From Acidobacteriota bacterium (GTDB lineage Bacteria; Acidobacteriota; UBA6911): 64,000 nt of DNA. The position numbers and the translations under genes were made by a program. A model generated the notes under the pieces. The model had not been told where the DNA came from, ran no database searches, and saw only the letters and a program-made list of their open reading frames with translations. The stretch lies in the NCBI GenBank assembly GCA_016929335.1, contig JAFGIY010000175.1, forward strand, positions 34,288 through 98,287, in the 5' to 3' direction. Each line of letters starts with the position of its first letter. Position 1 is the first letter of the stretch. Shown here one piece after another: positions 1 through 8,868 of this stretch.

Positions 1-305
1 TCAATGTCCGCAGGAGAACCCAGCCTAATAATTTCCCCGGGGCGCAGTTCCCTCTGACCGCCGGGCAAATTGCCGAGCCTGAACTTTGGTCCTGGCAGAT
101 CCACCAGAAGGCCGACCGGCCGGTTCAGGTCCCGCGCGGTTTTGCGAAGCGCCCGGACCCGCCGTATCTGTTCTTCGCCGGTCCCGTGAGCGGCATTCAG
201 GCGCGCAATATCCAATCCCGCCAGGATGCATTCGCGCAGTACCCTGGGATCATCCATTGCCGGGCCCAGAGTCCCTACAATTTTCGTCCGATGGTGTGGA
301 ATCAA
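1..305 (-). CDS. pyk: Pyruvate kinase, N-terminal part (cut by window edge)
   Basis: This is the first 101 codons of a gene that runs off the left edge. The translation starts IPHHRTKIVGTLGPAMDD and later contains LVDLPGPKFRLGNL, the typical opening of the pyruvate kinase barrel (TKIV.T.GPA, then D..GPK.R.G). The enzyme makes pyruvate and ATP from phosphoenolpyruvate and ADP in glycolysis. I chose the TTG at 305-303 as start because GAGGTG lies about 6 bases upstream of it and the conserved TKIVGTLGPA begins only a few residues later; the first ATG in frame (MDDPRVL) would cut into the conserved core. The active-site half of the protein lies outside the window, so activity cannot be judged. 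Confidence 0.85.
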   Translation of the reverse strand, partial: MIPHHRTKIVGTLGPAMDDPRVLRECILAGLDIARLNAAHGTGEEQIRRVRALRKTARDLNRPVGLLVDLPGPKFRLGNLPGGQRELRPGEIIRLGSPADI

Positions 306-470
306 GATATCACCTCACGCAAAAGTGTAGCTTATTTTGCCACAGGATCCGGCTGCAAAGTGCTGATATAAAAATTCGTTGTTGAAGACGGGGATTTAGT
401 AGGAGAATCGGGAGAATGGATGAGAGTCCATTTTTACAGGTGAAACAGGCAGGCTGCAGGGAGGCGGATC

Positions 471-1922
471 TTGACTAAAGCTATCAGAACGATTCCGGAA
501 CCGAACAAGACTATTGATGTTGTCCGCGATTGCGATGTAGTCGTGGTGGGAGGAGGGCCCGGCGGAATCGGGGCTGCAGTATCCGCAGCACGGAATGGAG
601 CGGATACAGTCCTGATTGAGCGATACGGATATCTCGGGGGGATGGGAACCGGGGGATTGGTAACCATCATCCCATGCCTGTCTGACTTTGCAGGAACCAT
701 GCAGATCGGCGGCATTAATCAGGAGTGGATCGAGAGATTGACCTTGAAAGAGGCCGAGATCCATCCGCCCCAAGAAATCTGGGGATCCACGGACAAGAGG
801 CTGATTTCTTATTGGAACGACAGGTCCTTCTTTACCGTGCGTGAGGGTCACATTATTTATTCCTCCATCATCGACGCCGAAATTTCCAAGTGCATCCTTA
901 ACGATATGGTCGCCGAAGCCAAAGTGAAAACGTATCTTCATTCCTGGGGAACCATGCCGCTTATGGACGGGAACAAGGCTGCAGGTGTGGTTTTCGAAAG
1001 CAAGTCCGGCCGCCAGGCCATCCTGGCCAAAGTCGTCATCGATTCGACAGGCGACGGTGATCTGCTTCCTTTCGCCGGAGCTGCGTTCGATACGGATATC
1101 GATCCCAATCTCAGGATCGCGAACCTTTCCCTGTGTTACTGGATAAACAACGTCAACTTTATGAAGGTGGACGATTTCCGCAAAATGTATCCTCTGAGGT
1201 GGGCAGAATTGATGCAGGATTTGATGAAGAAGGGCGGGCATCCGTTCTTCATGCGAAGCAATCTGAAAGGCCAGGAAAATGTCGTGTGGATTCACCCTCG
1301 ATATGCGAATTCGAGCCAGACCGATGTGGAGGAACTCACCCGAGTCGAATTCCTCGGCCGTGAGAAAATGCTGCTCACGCATGAATTCTTCAAAAAGAAC
1401 ATCCCCGGTTTCGAGGATAGTTTCATCGTTCTTTCTTCTCCGCAGCTTGGCACAAGAGGCGCCCGGAGAGTTCACGGCGACTGCATGCTGACTTCCGGAG
1501 ACCTTCTTTCCAACGAGCCCTTTGAAGATACCATCGCCATATTCCCGGATCTCGACCGGGGCGAGGCGTCTCTCGCACATCCGAATACGTTCATCCCCTA
1601 CCGGTCGCTCCTGCCCAGAGGCGTCGAAAATATGCTGGTGGCCTGCCGGGCGTTTTCGTCCGACCAGGAGGTTAATAATTTCTTCAACCTCATTCCGCAC
1701 TGTGTCGCGTTCGGCGAAGCCGCCGGAACTGCGGCGGCGCTTTCAATCAGCCGGCGCGTAAGCGTCAGGAATGTTGATTTTGCCTCTCTTCGCAAGCGGC
1801 TTGCCGCACAGAATGTGCCTCTGCCCGGAATGTACCCGGCAAAGTATGAAAAAAAGGAAGGGAAACCGGTTGCCGTCTACGAAGCCCCGGCATTCGGAGA
1901 AAGAAGACCGGCAAGTAAGTAA
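471..1922 (+). CDS. FAD-dependent oxidoreductase (FAD_oxidored family)
   Basis: 483 residues. Residues about 22-60 form a classical dinucleotide-binding Rossmann entry, CDVVVVGGGPGGIGAAVSAA, followed by an acidic strand end (VLIERYGYLGGMGTGG), typical of FAD-dependent oxidoreductases of the FAD_oxidored group. A second FAD contact, VVIDSTGDGDLLPFAGA, lies near residue 190, and the C-terminal NMLVACRAFSSDQ...FGEAAGTAAALS segment closes the FAD domain. The start is TTG with GGGAGG about 6-8 bases upstream. The substrate is unknown; this family includes heterodisulfide-reductase-like and carbohydrate-acting flavoproteins, but no iron-sulfur motif is visible. It converges with the last gene of the injection-system operon, leaving only 9 bases between stop codons. 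Confidence 0.8.
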   Translation: MTKAIRTIPEPNKTIDVVRDCDVVVVGGGPGGIGAAVSAARNGADTVLIERYGYLGGMGTGGLVTIIPCLSDFAGTMQIGGINQEWIERLTLKEAEIHPPQEIWGSTDKRLISYWNDRSFFTVREGHIIYSSIIDAEISKCILNDMVAEAKVKTYLHSWGTMPLMDGNKAAGVVFESKSGRQAILAKVVIDSTGDGDLLPFAGAAFDTDIDPNLRIANLSLCYWINNVNFMKVDDFRKMYPLRWAELMQDLMKKGGHPFFMRSNLKGQENVVWIHPRYANSSQTDVEELTRVEFLGREKMLLTHEFFKKNIPGFEDSFIVLSSPQLGTRGARRVHGDCMLTSGDLLSNEPFEDTIAIFPDLDRGEASLAHPNTFIPYRSLLPRGVENMLVACRAFSSDQEVNNFFNLIPHCVAFGEAAGTAAALSISRRVSVRNVDFASLRKRLAAQNVPLPGMYPAKYEKKEGKPVAVYEAPAFGERRPASK

Positions 1923-1931
1923 GGATGCAGG

Positions 1932-2315
1932 TTAAGCTGTCGCTTTGCGTCCGACCAGAATCTGAATTTTCACGGGATTTGTGTCTGAATTGGTGAACTT
2001 GAACTGCTTTTGAGTTGATCCGAGCAGCTTCACCGCCCCTTCGCCCAGCAGCAGCAGTGGCTGGTCCAGTGTCTGATCCGTACCGCCGTCCACTTTATAT
2101 TGAAGGCTCGCTTTCTCGGGCAGTTTGATTGCCAAAAGCTGCACGCCGGAATTTCCGGGTTGCACGTTCACCGTTGCTTTCCCACCGGCGGTGTTTTTAT
2201 CCGGCACTTCCACCTCGATGAGATCGATACCCTCCACCTCCACTTTATTGCTGTAGCTAAGCGCCGGTCCGCCTGCGACCTGGACCGCAAATGTTTCATA
2301 GACCGTCGTCGTCAT
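1932..2315 (-). CDS. Hypothetical protein, last gene of eCIS operon
   Basis: 127 residues, not recognised. The sequence is predominantly beta-strand-like with alternating polar and hydrophobic residues, short Gly/Asn/Asp turns, no Cys, no signal peptide and no membrane segment. It is the promoter-distal gene of the eCIS cluster, 50 bases after the coiled-coil protein gene, and lies on the same strand. Position and composition suggest a small beta-sandwich accessory or decoration protein of the particle, perhaps partner of the beta-helix protein encoded two genes upstream. This is inference from context only. It could also be unrelated to the particle. Confidence 0.6.
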   Translation of the reverse strand: MTTTVYETFAVQVAGGPALSYSNKVEVEGIDLIEVEVPDKNTAGGKATVNVQPGNSGVQLLAIKLPEKASLQYKVDGGTDQTLDQPLLLLGEGAVKLLGSTQKQFKFTNSDTNPVKIQILVGRKATA

Positions 2316-2365
2316 TTCATGCTCCTTTCAATCGCGATTGCATGGTTCGCCAGAGTCTGGCGCCC

Positions 2366-3022
2366 TCATTTCTTTCGTCGACTTGTCTTCTTTGCAGGAG
2401 TAGCTCTCGTGGACACCGTAGCCGTTTTTATACGCTTGGTTTCAGGAAGCGTAATAATTTCTGAAACCCGTACTCCTGCTCCCACTGTCTGCGAAACTGG
2501 CCTGCGCTCGCAGACTTCGCCCTTCTTGTTCTTGATTGTCATGTAAATGGGTATCTTAGCTGTGGCCAGCCTGTCTGCCTGCTCCTCGGAGATCACGGCA
2601 GCAAAGTACCCTGTGGCGTCGACTGTCGCTTCGGCAACGCCGATGGCCTTTCCACTCTCGTCAGTCAGCTCTATCGTGTATCCGGCCAGTCCTGAGGAGC
2701 TTTCGTCCACAAGACGACCCTGGATCAAGCTTTCTTTCTCTCCGTATTCTTTAACCTGAATCTGCCTTATCTGGTCCTCCACCTCGATCTTCTCCAAGAA
2801 GGCTAAATTCCGGCGGAGACGATGCTGCATTTCAAGAACCCGCGAATCGTTTTCGCCATAGGCTTTTTTCAACCGCTCGGCTTCGTTTTGCAGCAGCACA
2901 CGGTAAGAAGCCTGTAATTCACGAATCTGCTGCAGGGGTTCCAATTTTTCATCTGCGACCGGCGCGAGATTTTCCAGGATTCCGGTCAGCCATTCTCCAT
3001 TTGTTTGACGAGTATCAGCCAT
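2366..3022 (-). CDS. Coiled-coil plus beta-sandwich protein of eCIS operon
   Basis: 218 residues. Residues about 20-95 are charged and helical (heptad-like LEPLQQIRELQASYRVLLQ, then RLKKAY), consistent with a coiled coil. Residues about 98-175 (IQGRLVDESSSGLAGYTIEL, then GYFAAVI) resemble a carboxypeptidase-regulatory-like/transthyretin-type beta-sandwich. The C-terminus is a Lys/Arg/Thr-rich tail (KTSRRKK). The start codon directly abuts the stop of the 1284-residue beta-helix gene, so the two are probably co-translated. The same type of small beta-sandwich occurs as an insert inside that large neighbour, which suggests a shared surface or fibre role. No enzymatic motif is visible. Function is inferred from context. 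Confidence 0.65.
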   Translation of the reverse strand: MADTRQTNGEWLTGILENLAPVADEKLEPLQQIRELQASYRVLLQNEAERLKKAYGENDSRVLEMQHRLRRNLAFLEKIEVEDQIRQIQVKEYGEKESLIQGRLVDESSSGLAGYTIELTDESGKAIGVAEATVDATGYFAAVISEEQADRLATAKIPIYMTIKNKKGEVCERRPVSQTVGAGVRVSEIITLPETKRIKTATVSTRATPAKKTSRRKK

Positions 3023-6000
3023 TTACACATCCCCCCTTTTTGCAAGCACCATTAACGCCTTTTCCACAATGCCGGAGACTTTCTCACAATCTTCCGCCAG
3101 CGTGTGATTCCCGGTCTTGATCAGCCTGTTCGTATCGCCGCAATAAACAAAGATACAGTTGTCAGCCTGGTTTCCCGTTGTGATGTTCATCTTCCTCGCC
3201 CACGAAACCAATGACGCGGCCCGCCCCGCCTGCGTTTCCTGAAAACGGTTCGCCGTGACTCTCGCCGTTGCAGACCAGACCAGTGCATTAATGAAGCCTG
3301 CGGATATCGCCTGGCTTGAACGCAGTTGGTTCCCTCCAAAATCGACATCATCCAAAGACAAGATCAGGTGCGGCAGAGGACTTGCGTGAAACGCACCAAC
3401 CCGGCTCTGGTTTGAAGAAAATAAGACCGCCCCGCCCGGGACACTATCTGTCTGTTTCTCCCGGCCGGATGGCCGTCCAAGATTAACAATACATACCGCG
3501 CCACCCGCCTGGTTAAGCAGGCCGGGCATGCAGGCATGAGAATCAAAGTAGTTGTCCTGAACTGCGACCGGGCCTATCGCGCCAAGCGTCAGTGCCCGTC
3601 CGACCGGCTGGCTGACCGTGTTCCCGTGGACTCGAACGGCGAATTGGCCGCGCGATGTCGAAAACAAGCTGCTCTCGTCGGCCTCGGGATCAAGCAGACA
3701 CGAGCCCATCAAAATGAAAATCCCGCCGCGGACGCCCGGCAGGAGATCTCCCTTGAATGCGAGAGGCACTGCGCCGTTCTGCTGAATCCGGTTGAGGCTG
3801 ATATCTACATGCTCGCCGTAGCCCACGAAAATCGCCGATACAGGCAAGGGAATCACTCCATTGTGCTCGATTCTGTTTTCGGTAATGCTCAGATCCTCAC
3901 AAATGCCGATGGAGATCCCGCCGAATCCTTTGGTTCTCAATTGAGCTGCCAGTTCTCTGGTTATGCCGGCGCTCATGCAGCCCGCAATGTGGTTTCGCAC
4001 GATTATAAGGTTGAGGATCGGATTGCCGTAGATCTCGAGTATCCTGAGCAAGGATGCTCGCCGTTGCAGGAGAGCCGGATTCGCTGTTTCCTGATTATCA
4101 GCAGGCGCAACACCGGAGGTTCCGATTCCCGAAAGCCCCATCCGATAGATCCGGTTGTCTTCAATCAATATTTCCCTGAGAAACGCCAGCCTTTTTGCCA
4201 GGTCCTGATCCTCCACCGCCGGGATTTCCTCGACAAAGATCAGATTCTCCCTGGCGCTTCTGTTTTCGCTGACCTTCGTCACCCGCGAACCTGGAGACAG
4301 TATGGCAATCGAGTATTGGCCGGCAGCAAGATTTGCGATACGGAAGGAGCCGCCGGTGTTCGTCACGGAAGTAAACGTTTCCCGCGTGTCCTGCGATGTT
4401 ATGCGCAGAGCTACTCCCGGCTGAACGGATTCTCCTTTCTGCACCGTACCAATAAAAATCCCTCCGGGATGATGCACTACCACCGGAGTATCTGCCGGCT
4501 GTTCGGCTGCGGTCGTTTGAAGCGGATTCCAGCCGCCAAGCGTAATTCCATTTCCCGTACCGCCCTGGATGCGATTATCCCGAATGCGGATCCGCTCCGA
4601 TCCGGCGGCAATCTGGATGCCGCCCTGAGCCCTTGCTGTAAACAGGACGTACTCAATAGTCTCAATCTCCGTCTCCCGCCCTTTTGCGAATATGCTTCCG
4701 GTCAAATATGCGTAGCTCTTCCGGTTTTTATAGAGCGTCTCAAAGTCCGCGCAATCGTCCTGCGGATTAAAATTTCGTTCAATGCCCGGAATCTTCACCT
4801 CCGGGATCTTCTCTCTCGACCTGCTCAAGGCAATGTCATTACGCTCAATAACCGAATCGCAGGCAGCCATATAGATAGCAACGCCGCCTGCCTGGCGGTC
4901 CAAAACCTGAATCTGATTGTTCCGGATTGCTACCTGGATGGCTTCTTGCACATGGATGGCGGCCGTGTAGCCCAGTATGCAGCAGTTTTCCACATGAATA
5001 TCCCGCGACTGCACCGTTTCACTTGCATCCATCACGATAGCCATTCCTTCGTAGCTTGCAATGCAAAAATCCGAGAACAGGATCCTGGACGAACCGGCAA
5101 CCGTAAATACCGGATCTTCGGGATTTGAAACACGGGGACTCACCGTCGTCCGATAACCGCAGCCGGTGATTATAATGTTCTGCTTCTCCTTGATGACGGC
5201 GTTCACCTGGTGATCGCCCGGAAGGAGGCAAAGCTGCCCTCCATCTTCCGGGAGATGAAGCAGGGCTTCTTCGATGTCGTCGAAATCTCCGTGCGTGCTG
5301 AGACCGTCCCCTACCACGAATGTGCAACACGATCCGTATTTGGATGCCGATCCTTCACCGACCTCGATCAGTGGAGGAAATATATTGCGGCAATCCGACA
5401 CGAGCGGAACCTGAAACCGGCCGCTCTCAACCGTGACGAGGGCGAGCGGCGCATAATGGTGCTGAATTCCATGCGGAGGCTGGGGAATCGTGGACTTATC
5501 GGCTTCCTGCGGCCACTCGAGACTTCCGTTCTCAGAGCCGACCGCAGTTCGAGCAGGAATAAGCCAGTACTCGCCGGTCCGAAAAGTCTTGCCTGCGGAA
5601 AACTTTATTTCCAATCCATTCTCAAGGGCAATCCAGCCGTCATTGGTTGGCGGCACTTCTGCTTTGCAGAGACCATCGCAGTCCCATCGACGAAGTTTAC
5701 AGTGCCGCGTTTTGTCGAATGCGAACGCCGGCGCCTGTGTCAGTTCAACTGTATTTGTGGTGTGGTCCGCGGAAGCGATTTTAGCGAACGGGCCGCAGTT
5801 CTGATTCAGCTCAATCGCATCATCAACTATCTCACACCATTGTCCATTCGAAAATCCATGCACTTCATCCGGACCCAATCCTGAAACAGTGAGAATGGCT
5901 CCGGTGATATCATCAATCCCTGTAACCACAGAGCCATTGTCTCGAGACCACTTGAAAGTGACACCGTCCGTTCCGATCTTTCCCCCCTGATGAATCTCGA

Positions 6001-6877
6001 CACGGTAAAGCTGATTTTCAACTCCCCGGTAACCGGACTGGCCCGGCAAAATGCACGGATCTTTTGCATCCGGGACGGGCGCGGTGCGGACATTCAGCTT
6101 TCCGTCGGTGACTGCTTCTGCGGGTTCCCAGTTCTGACCGAACTGACTGCAGGCGGCATTATCGGCGGCTTTTTCCAGCTTGACCTGCCAGATTACCTTT
6201 GCACGAGCGGCTGTATCCGGTCCACCGAGTCCTTTCTCACGAATATCAGGGTCATCAATCGGGGTGATCAGTCTTTCCCAAACATCCAGGTAAACCAGGT
6301 AGACGCCGTTCTGCAGATCGGACGGTTGGGGGACTACGGGAAGATCCGGCTGATGCAGATAAGAAGGGAGCAGTCGAAGAATCAATCTCGACGTCTCAGG
6401 TATCTTGCTCAGGTCGGTGCGTTTCAGATCACGATCCAGATAAATGGCACTCTTTCCTTCTTCAAGTTTTTCCGCACGCCTCCTCCAAACGAGACCTTCA
6501 TCTGTGCGGATCTCGAACCAGTTTTCTTTCTCCAGAAGCTTCGCAGGCAATCGATCAACGGTGAGAAGCCGTGTGTTGATCGAGCGGATGGTTATGGGTG
6601 ATGTCTCCGCAACACACAAGATGCCGTCCACATAATAGCGGCCGGGAGAAACGGTCAAATCCTCTCCTTGATCGGTCACACTTATTTCAAATCCGCCGCC
6701 ATACTTCGGGTAGCCTGCCCATCCGATGACATCGTGAGCCTCGGTTCGCATCGAGTCCCGCAGAATATCCTGCTGTTCGTTGAGGTCCGCATCAAGCTGA
6801 ATACGGCCTTGCTGGAAGAGAACCTCGCTGTAGTGTTTTTTTCGATTAAATGTCTGGCGTGTGAAATCACCTTTCAT
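3023..6877 (-). CDS. DUF6519-type giant right-handed beta-helix protein
   Basis: 1284 residues, the largest product in the window. The N-terminus MKGDFTRQTFNRKKHYSEVL and QQGRIQLDADLNEQ is the signature of DUF6519 proteins, which are common in eCIS clusters. From about residue 560 the sequence becomes a right-handed beta-helix with repeated short strands and Asn-rich turns (IRNNQIQVLD, IRDNRIQGGTGNGI, VQDNYFDSH). Between about 795 and 880 a carboxypeptidase-regulatory-like beta-sandwich (GGSFRIANLAAGQYSI) is inserted. Beta-helices of this kind are typical of phage tail spikes and polysaccharide-binding or -degrading proteins, so a role as baseplate-attached fibre or receptor-binding protein is plausible. 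No catalytic residues can be assigned by eye. It follows the tail-I-like gene by 23 bases. Confidence 0.8.
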   Translation of the reverse strand: MKGDFTRQTFNRKKHYSEVLFQQGRIQLDADLNEQQDILRDSMRTEAHDVIGWAGYPKYGGGFEISVTDQGEDLTVSPGRYYVDGILCVAETSPITIRSINTRLLTVDRLPAKLLEKENWFEIRTDEGLVWRRRAEKLEEGKSAIYLDRDLKRTDLSKIPETSRLILRLLPSYLHQPDLPVVPQPSDLQNGVYLVYLDVWERLITPIDDPDIREKGLGGPDTAARAKVIWQVKLEKAADNAACSQFGQNWEPAEAVTDGKLNVRTAPVPDAKDPCILPGQSGYRGVENQLYRVEIHQGGKIGTDGVTFKWSRDNGSVVTGIDDITGAILTVSGLGPDEVHGFSNGQWCEIVDDAIELNQNCGPFAKIASADHTTNTVELTQAPAFAFDKTRHCKLRRWDCDGLCKAEVPPTNDGWIALENGLEIKFSAGKTFRTGEYWLIPARTAVGSENGSLEWPQEADKSTIPQPPHGIQHHYAPLALVTVESGRFQVPLVSDCRNIFPPLIEVGEGSASKYGSCCTFVVGDGLSTHGDFDDIEEALLHLPEDGGQLCLLPGDHQVNAVIKEKQNIIITGCGYRTTVSPRVSNPEDPVFTVAGSSRILFSDFCIASYEGMAIVMDASETVQSRDIHVENCCILGYTAAIHVQEAIQVAIRNNQIQVLDRQAGGVAIYMAACDSVIERNDIALSRSREKIPEVKIPGIERNFNPQDDCADFETLYKNRKSYAYLTGSIFAKGRETEIETIEYVLFTARAQGGIQIAAGSERIRIRDNRIQGGTGNGITLGGWNPLQTTAAEQPADTPVVVHHPGGIFIGTVQKGESVQPGVALRITSQDTRETFTSVTNTGGSFRIANLAAGQYSIAILSPGSRVTKVSENRSARENLIFVEEIPAVEDQDLAKRLAFLREILIEDNRIYRMGLSGIGTSGVAPADNQETANPALLQRRASLLRILEIYGNPILNLIIVRNHIAGCMSAGITRELAAQLRTKGFGGISIGICEDLSITENRIEHNGVIPLPVSAIFVGYGEHVDISLNRIQQNGAVPLAFKGDLLPGVRGGIFILMGSCLLDPEADESSLFSTSRGQFAVRVHGNTVSQPVGRALTLGAIGPVAVQDNYFDSHACMPGLLNQAGGAVCIVNLGRPSGREKQTDSVPGGAVLFSSNQSRVGAFHASPLPHLILSLDDVDFGGNQLRSSQAISAGFINALVWSATARVTANRFQETQAGRAASLVSWARKMNITTGNQADNCIFVYCGDTNRLIKTGNHTLAEDCEKVSGIVEKALMVLAKRGDV

Positions 6878-6900
6878 GGCGATGCTCCTCGGACAATTCG

Positions 6901-8868
6901 TTAGCTGGCATAGAAAATCCCTGCTTCCAGGCCAAAGCGCAGATACTCCTCCAGCCGGACGCGCAGATTGCTCTCGCGCTGGGGTTGGAAAAGGTCATGA
7001 AATGCGCCCATTTCGGATCCATCGTCTGCTCCCTCTTTTATTTCGATCGGAGTGGATGGCGCGAGTTGGCAATAGCCGGGCTGTCCGAAATGGTGGGACG
7101 TAAATACCGGATAAATTCCTGCTGCGGTCTCTTCGTCCACCGGCTGACAACGGTGCCGGCGGGGAACGCGCGAGCCCCAGGGAATATAGGAAAAACGGAC
7201 GCAGCCGTCCTGAAGTTTTTTGGATGTTACTTTTGAACAGAATATCGAGTTACAGCCGAGCTTCAGGAATGCCGCGCGGATTCCGCCGATAACCGTACCG
7301 CGGGTGATTGAAACATTGCCGGCCGGGCCTTCGTTGACATGACCGGCCAGGGCGACTGCATTCCAGGATGCTGCGTCAAGAATGCTGTCGGCCAACTGCA
7401 GGTTTGCATCCTCGTTTACACGGATGCTCCCGAGGATGGTCTTCTCCACATGCAATTCCTCGATAGATTCAATCTCCAGACTGATCGCCGCCGGATTTGC
7501 AGGCCGGCCTTCCGCGGTTAAAGAAAGCCCCGGAACAAGCGTACAGTGGAGAAGCCGCAGACTTTTAGTCTTTCCTGAAAACTGGATTTTGTTGCCGCTG
7601 ATCAGCAATCCGTTCAGAGTAATGCCGATGTTGTCGCCCGCAATTCTGAATGGATTGTTCAGCTTCAAATGTGCTCGAATCTGGTTTGCCGACCGGATCT
7701 CCACTCTTCGATTCGCAATGAAGTTTTTGTTGAGATCTTCGGAATAACAGCCGTTTTCGGTGATTTCAATAATCGCATCCTGATTGCCTATTGCTGCCAG
7801 GGCAGCCTGAACGGATGGATGATCTTGAGGCACCCGGATCACAGTGAAATTTCCGTCGGGAGTAAAAGAGGATTGCCGCTCGTATTCACCGCCGCCCATT
7901 TCAGCGCTGAAGCCGTAGTGGAAAGCCACCTCCGGCGGCTTCGCCTGATCCGCGCCGAACATGAGCCGGCCAAGTTCAGGATCGATGGCAACGCAGTCCG
8001 CGTCCGGCTCCGGCCCCCAGTTATTCGCATTTCCCCGATCGGACAGGTTGCAGATCTTGATCTTGTCGCAGCCCTCAATGAAAATGCTCCTGTCCCGCCC
8101 ATAGTAGTCTGCGAAATGCTCCTTCAGAAGGCGTCGGCCAATCGGCATCGGAACGTTCACCGGCTCGGCCAGATGAGCAATATCCTGTTCGCTCTGCGGG
8201 CATGTGATGAGAGGCAGGTTATGGCCAAGTTGGCTGAAGAAAAAGCGCTTCCCATCAACCGGAGTAGCGGGAGACAAAGTGACGCTGAAGGGATCGAGAC
8301 GCCACACGAAGATGCCGATATTTGGAATGCTGTATTTGCCGCGCCGGGCTGAAACGGATCGGATATCGGCCAGGTGGGCAAAACTTTCGAATGGAGTGGA
8401 AAGACTTTCAATCTCCGCAGCACGCTTGATACTTGCGACGGCCAGGTTGTCCGGACGCACGTGATTCACATTCTGCGTCGTCGCAAGCCGCAAAAAGAAC
8501 TCCACGACTCGAGATTCCCATCCGGTCACATCCCGGGCAAGTTGCTCCAGCATGGACGCTGTCCCTTTGCGGCGGCGATATGCAATCGTATTGGCGACTT
8601 CAGCGCGGCGTCCGGGAATCCCGGGAATCTTCGGATTGAGGTTCCTGCAGCCGACCAGGTCCCCGATATAGGGAACAATCCAGTCATCGCAGGTTTCTAT
8701 AAACTGATCGTCGTACAACTGCTCAAGATTTTCTTCCAGCTCCTGAACCTGCTCAGCCAGAAGCCGGATTAAGTCGGAGAGCGGCCGTTTGCCCTCGGCC
8801 TGCTGCGCATCGCGCAACCGGTAAATGGCAGGCAATAGTCTGGCCAAAGCATCCTTATCGAGTCTCAT
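6901..8868 (-). CDS. Phage tail protein I-like protein with C-terminal beta-helix
   Basis: 655 residues. The first about 150 residues (LARLLPAIYRLRDA, then FIETCDDWIVPYIGDLVG and the YRRRKGTASMLEQLARDVTG segment) match the tail-protein-I-like domain found in eCIS and Mu/P2-type baseplates, where it links wedge to fibre. The C-terminal half has beta-helix character (IGITLNGLLISG, then LRLLHCTLVPGLSLTAEG). It overlaps the upstream baseplate J gene by four bases in an ATGA arrangement and precedes the giant beta-helix gene. The expected role is attachment of the distal spike or fibre to the baseplate. The fusion of a tail-I head to a beta-helix is consistent with a fibre adaptor. Confidence 0.8.
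   Translation of the reverse strand: MRLDKDALARLLPAIYRLRDAQQAEGKRPLSDLIRLLAEQVQELEENLEQLYDDQFIETCDDWIVPYIGDLVGCRNLNPKIPGIPGRRAEVANTIAYRRRKGTASMLEQLARDVTGWESRVVEFFLRLATTQNVNHVRPDNLAVASIKRAAEIESLSTPFESFAHLADIRSVSARRGKYSIPNIGIFVWRLDPFSVTLSPATPVDGKRFFFSQLGHNLPLITCPQSEQDIAHLAEPVNVPMPIGRRLLKEHFADYYGRDRSIFIEGCDKIKICNLSDRGNANNWGPEPDADCVAIDPELGRLMFGADQAKPPEVAFHYGFSAEMGGGEYERQSSFTPDGNFTVIRVPQDHPSVQAALAAIGNQDAIIEITENGCYSEDLNKNFIANRRVEIRSANQIRAHLKLNNPFRIAGDNIGITLNGLLISGNKIQFSGKTKSLRLLHCTLVPGLSLTAEGRPANPAAISLEIESIEELHVEKTILGSIRVNEDANLQLADSILDAASWNAVALAGHVNEGPAGNVSITRGTVIGGIRAAFLKLGCNSIFCSKVTSKKLQDGCVRFSYIPWGSRVPRRHRCQPVDEETAAGIYPVFTSHHFGQPGYCQLAPSTPIEIKEGADDGSEMGAFHDLFQPQRESNLRVRLEEYLRFGLEAGIFYAS

Noticed and set aside
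396..1700. 434-codon minus-strand reading frame
   Set aside because: Antisense shadow of the FAD-dependent oxidoreductase.
3536..5128. 530-codon plus-strand reading frame
   Set aside because: Antisense shadow of the DUF6519 beta-helix gene; no ribosome binding site and no recognisable protein.
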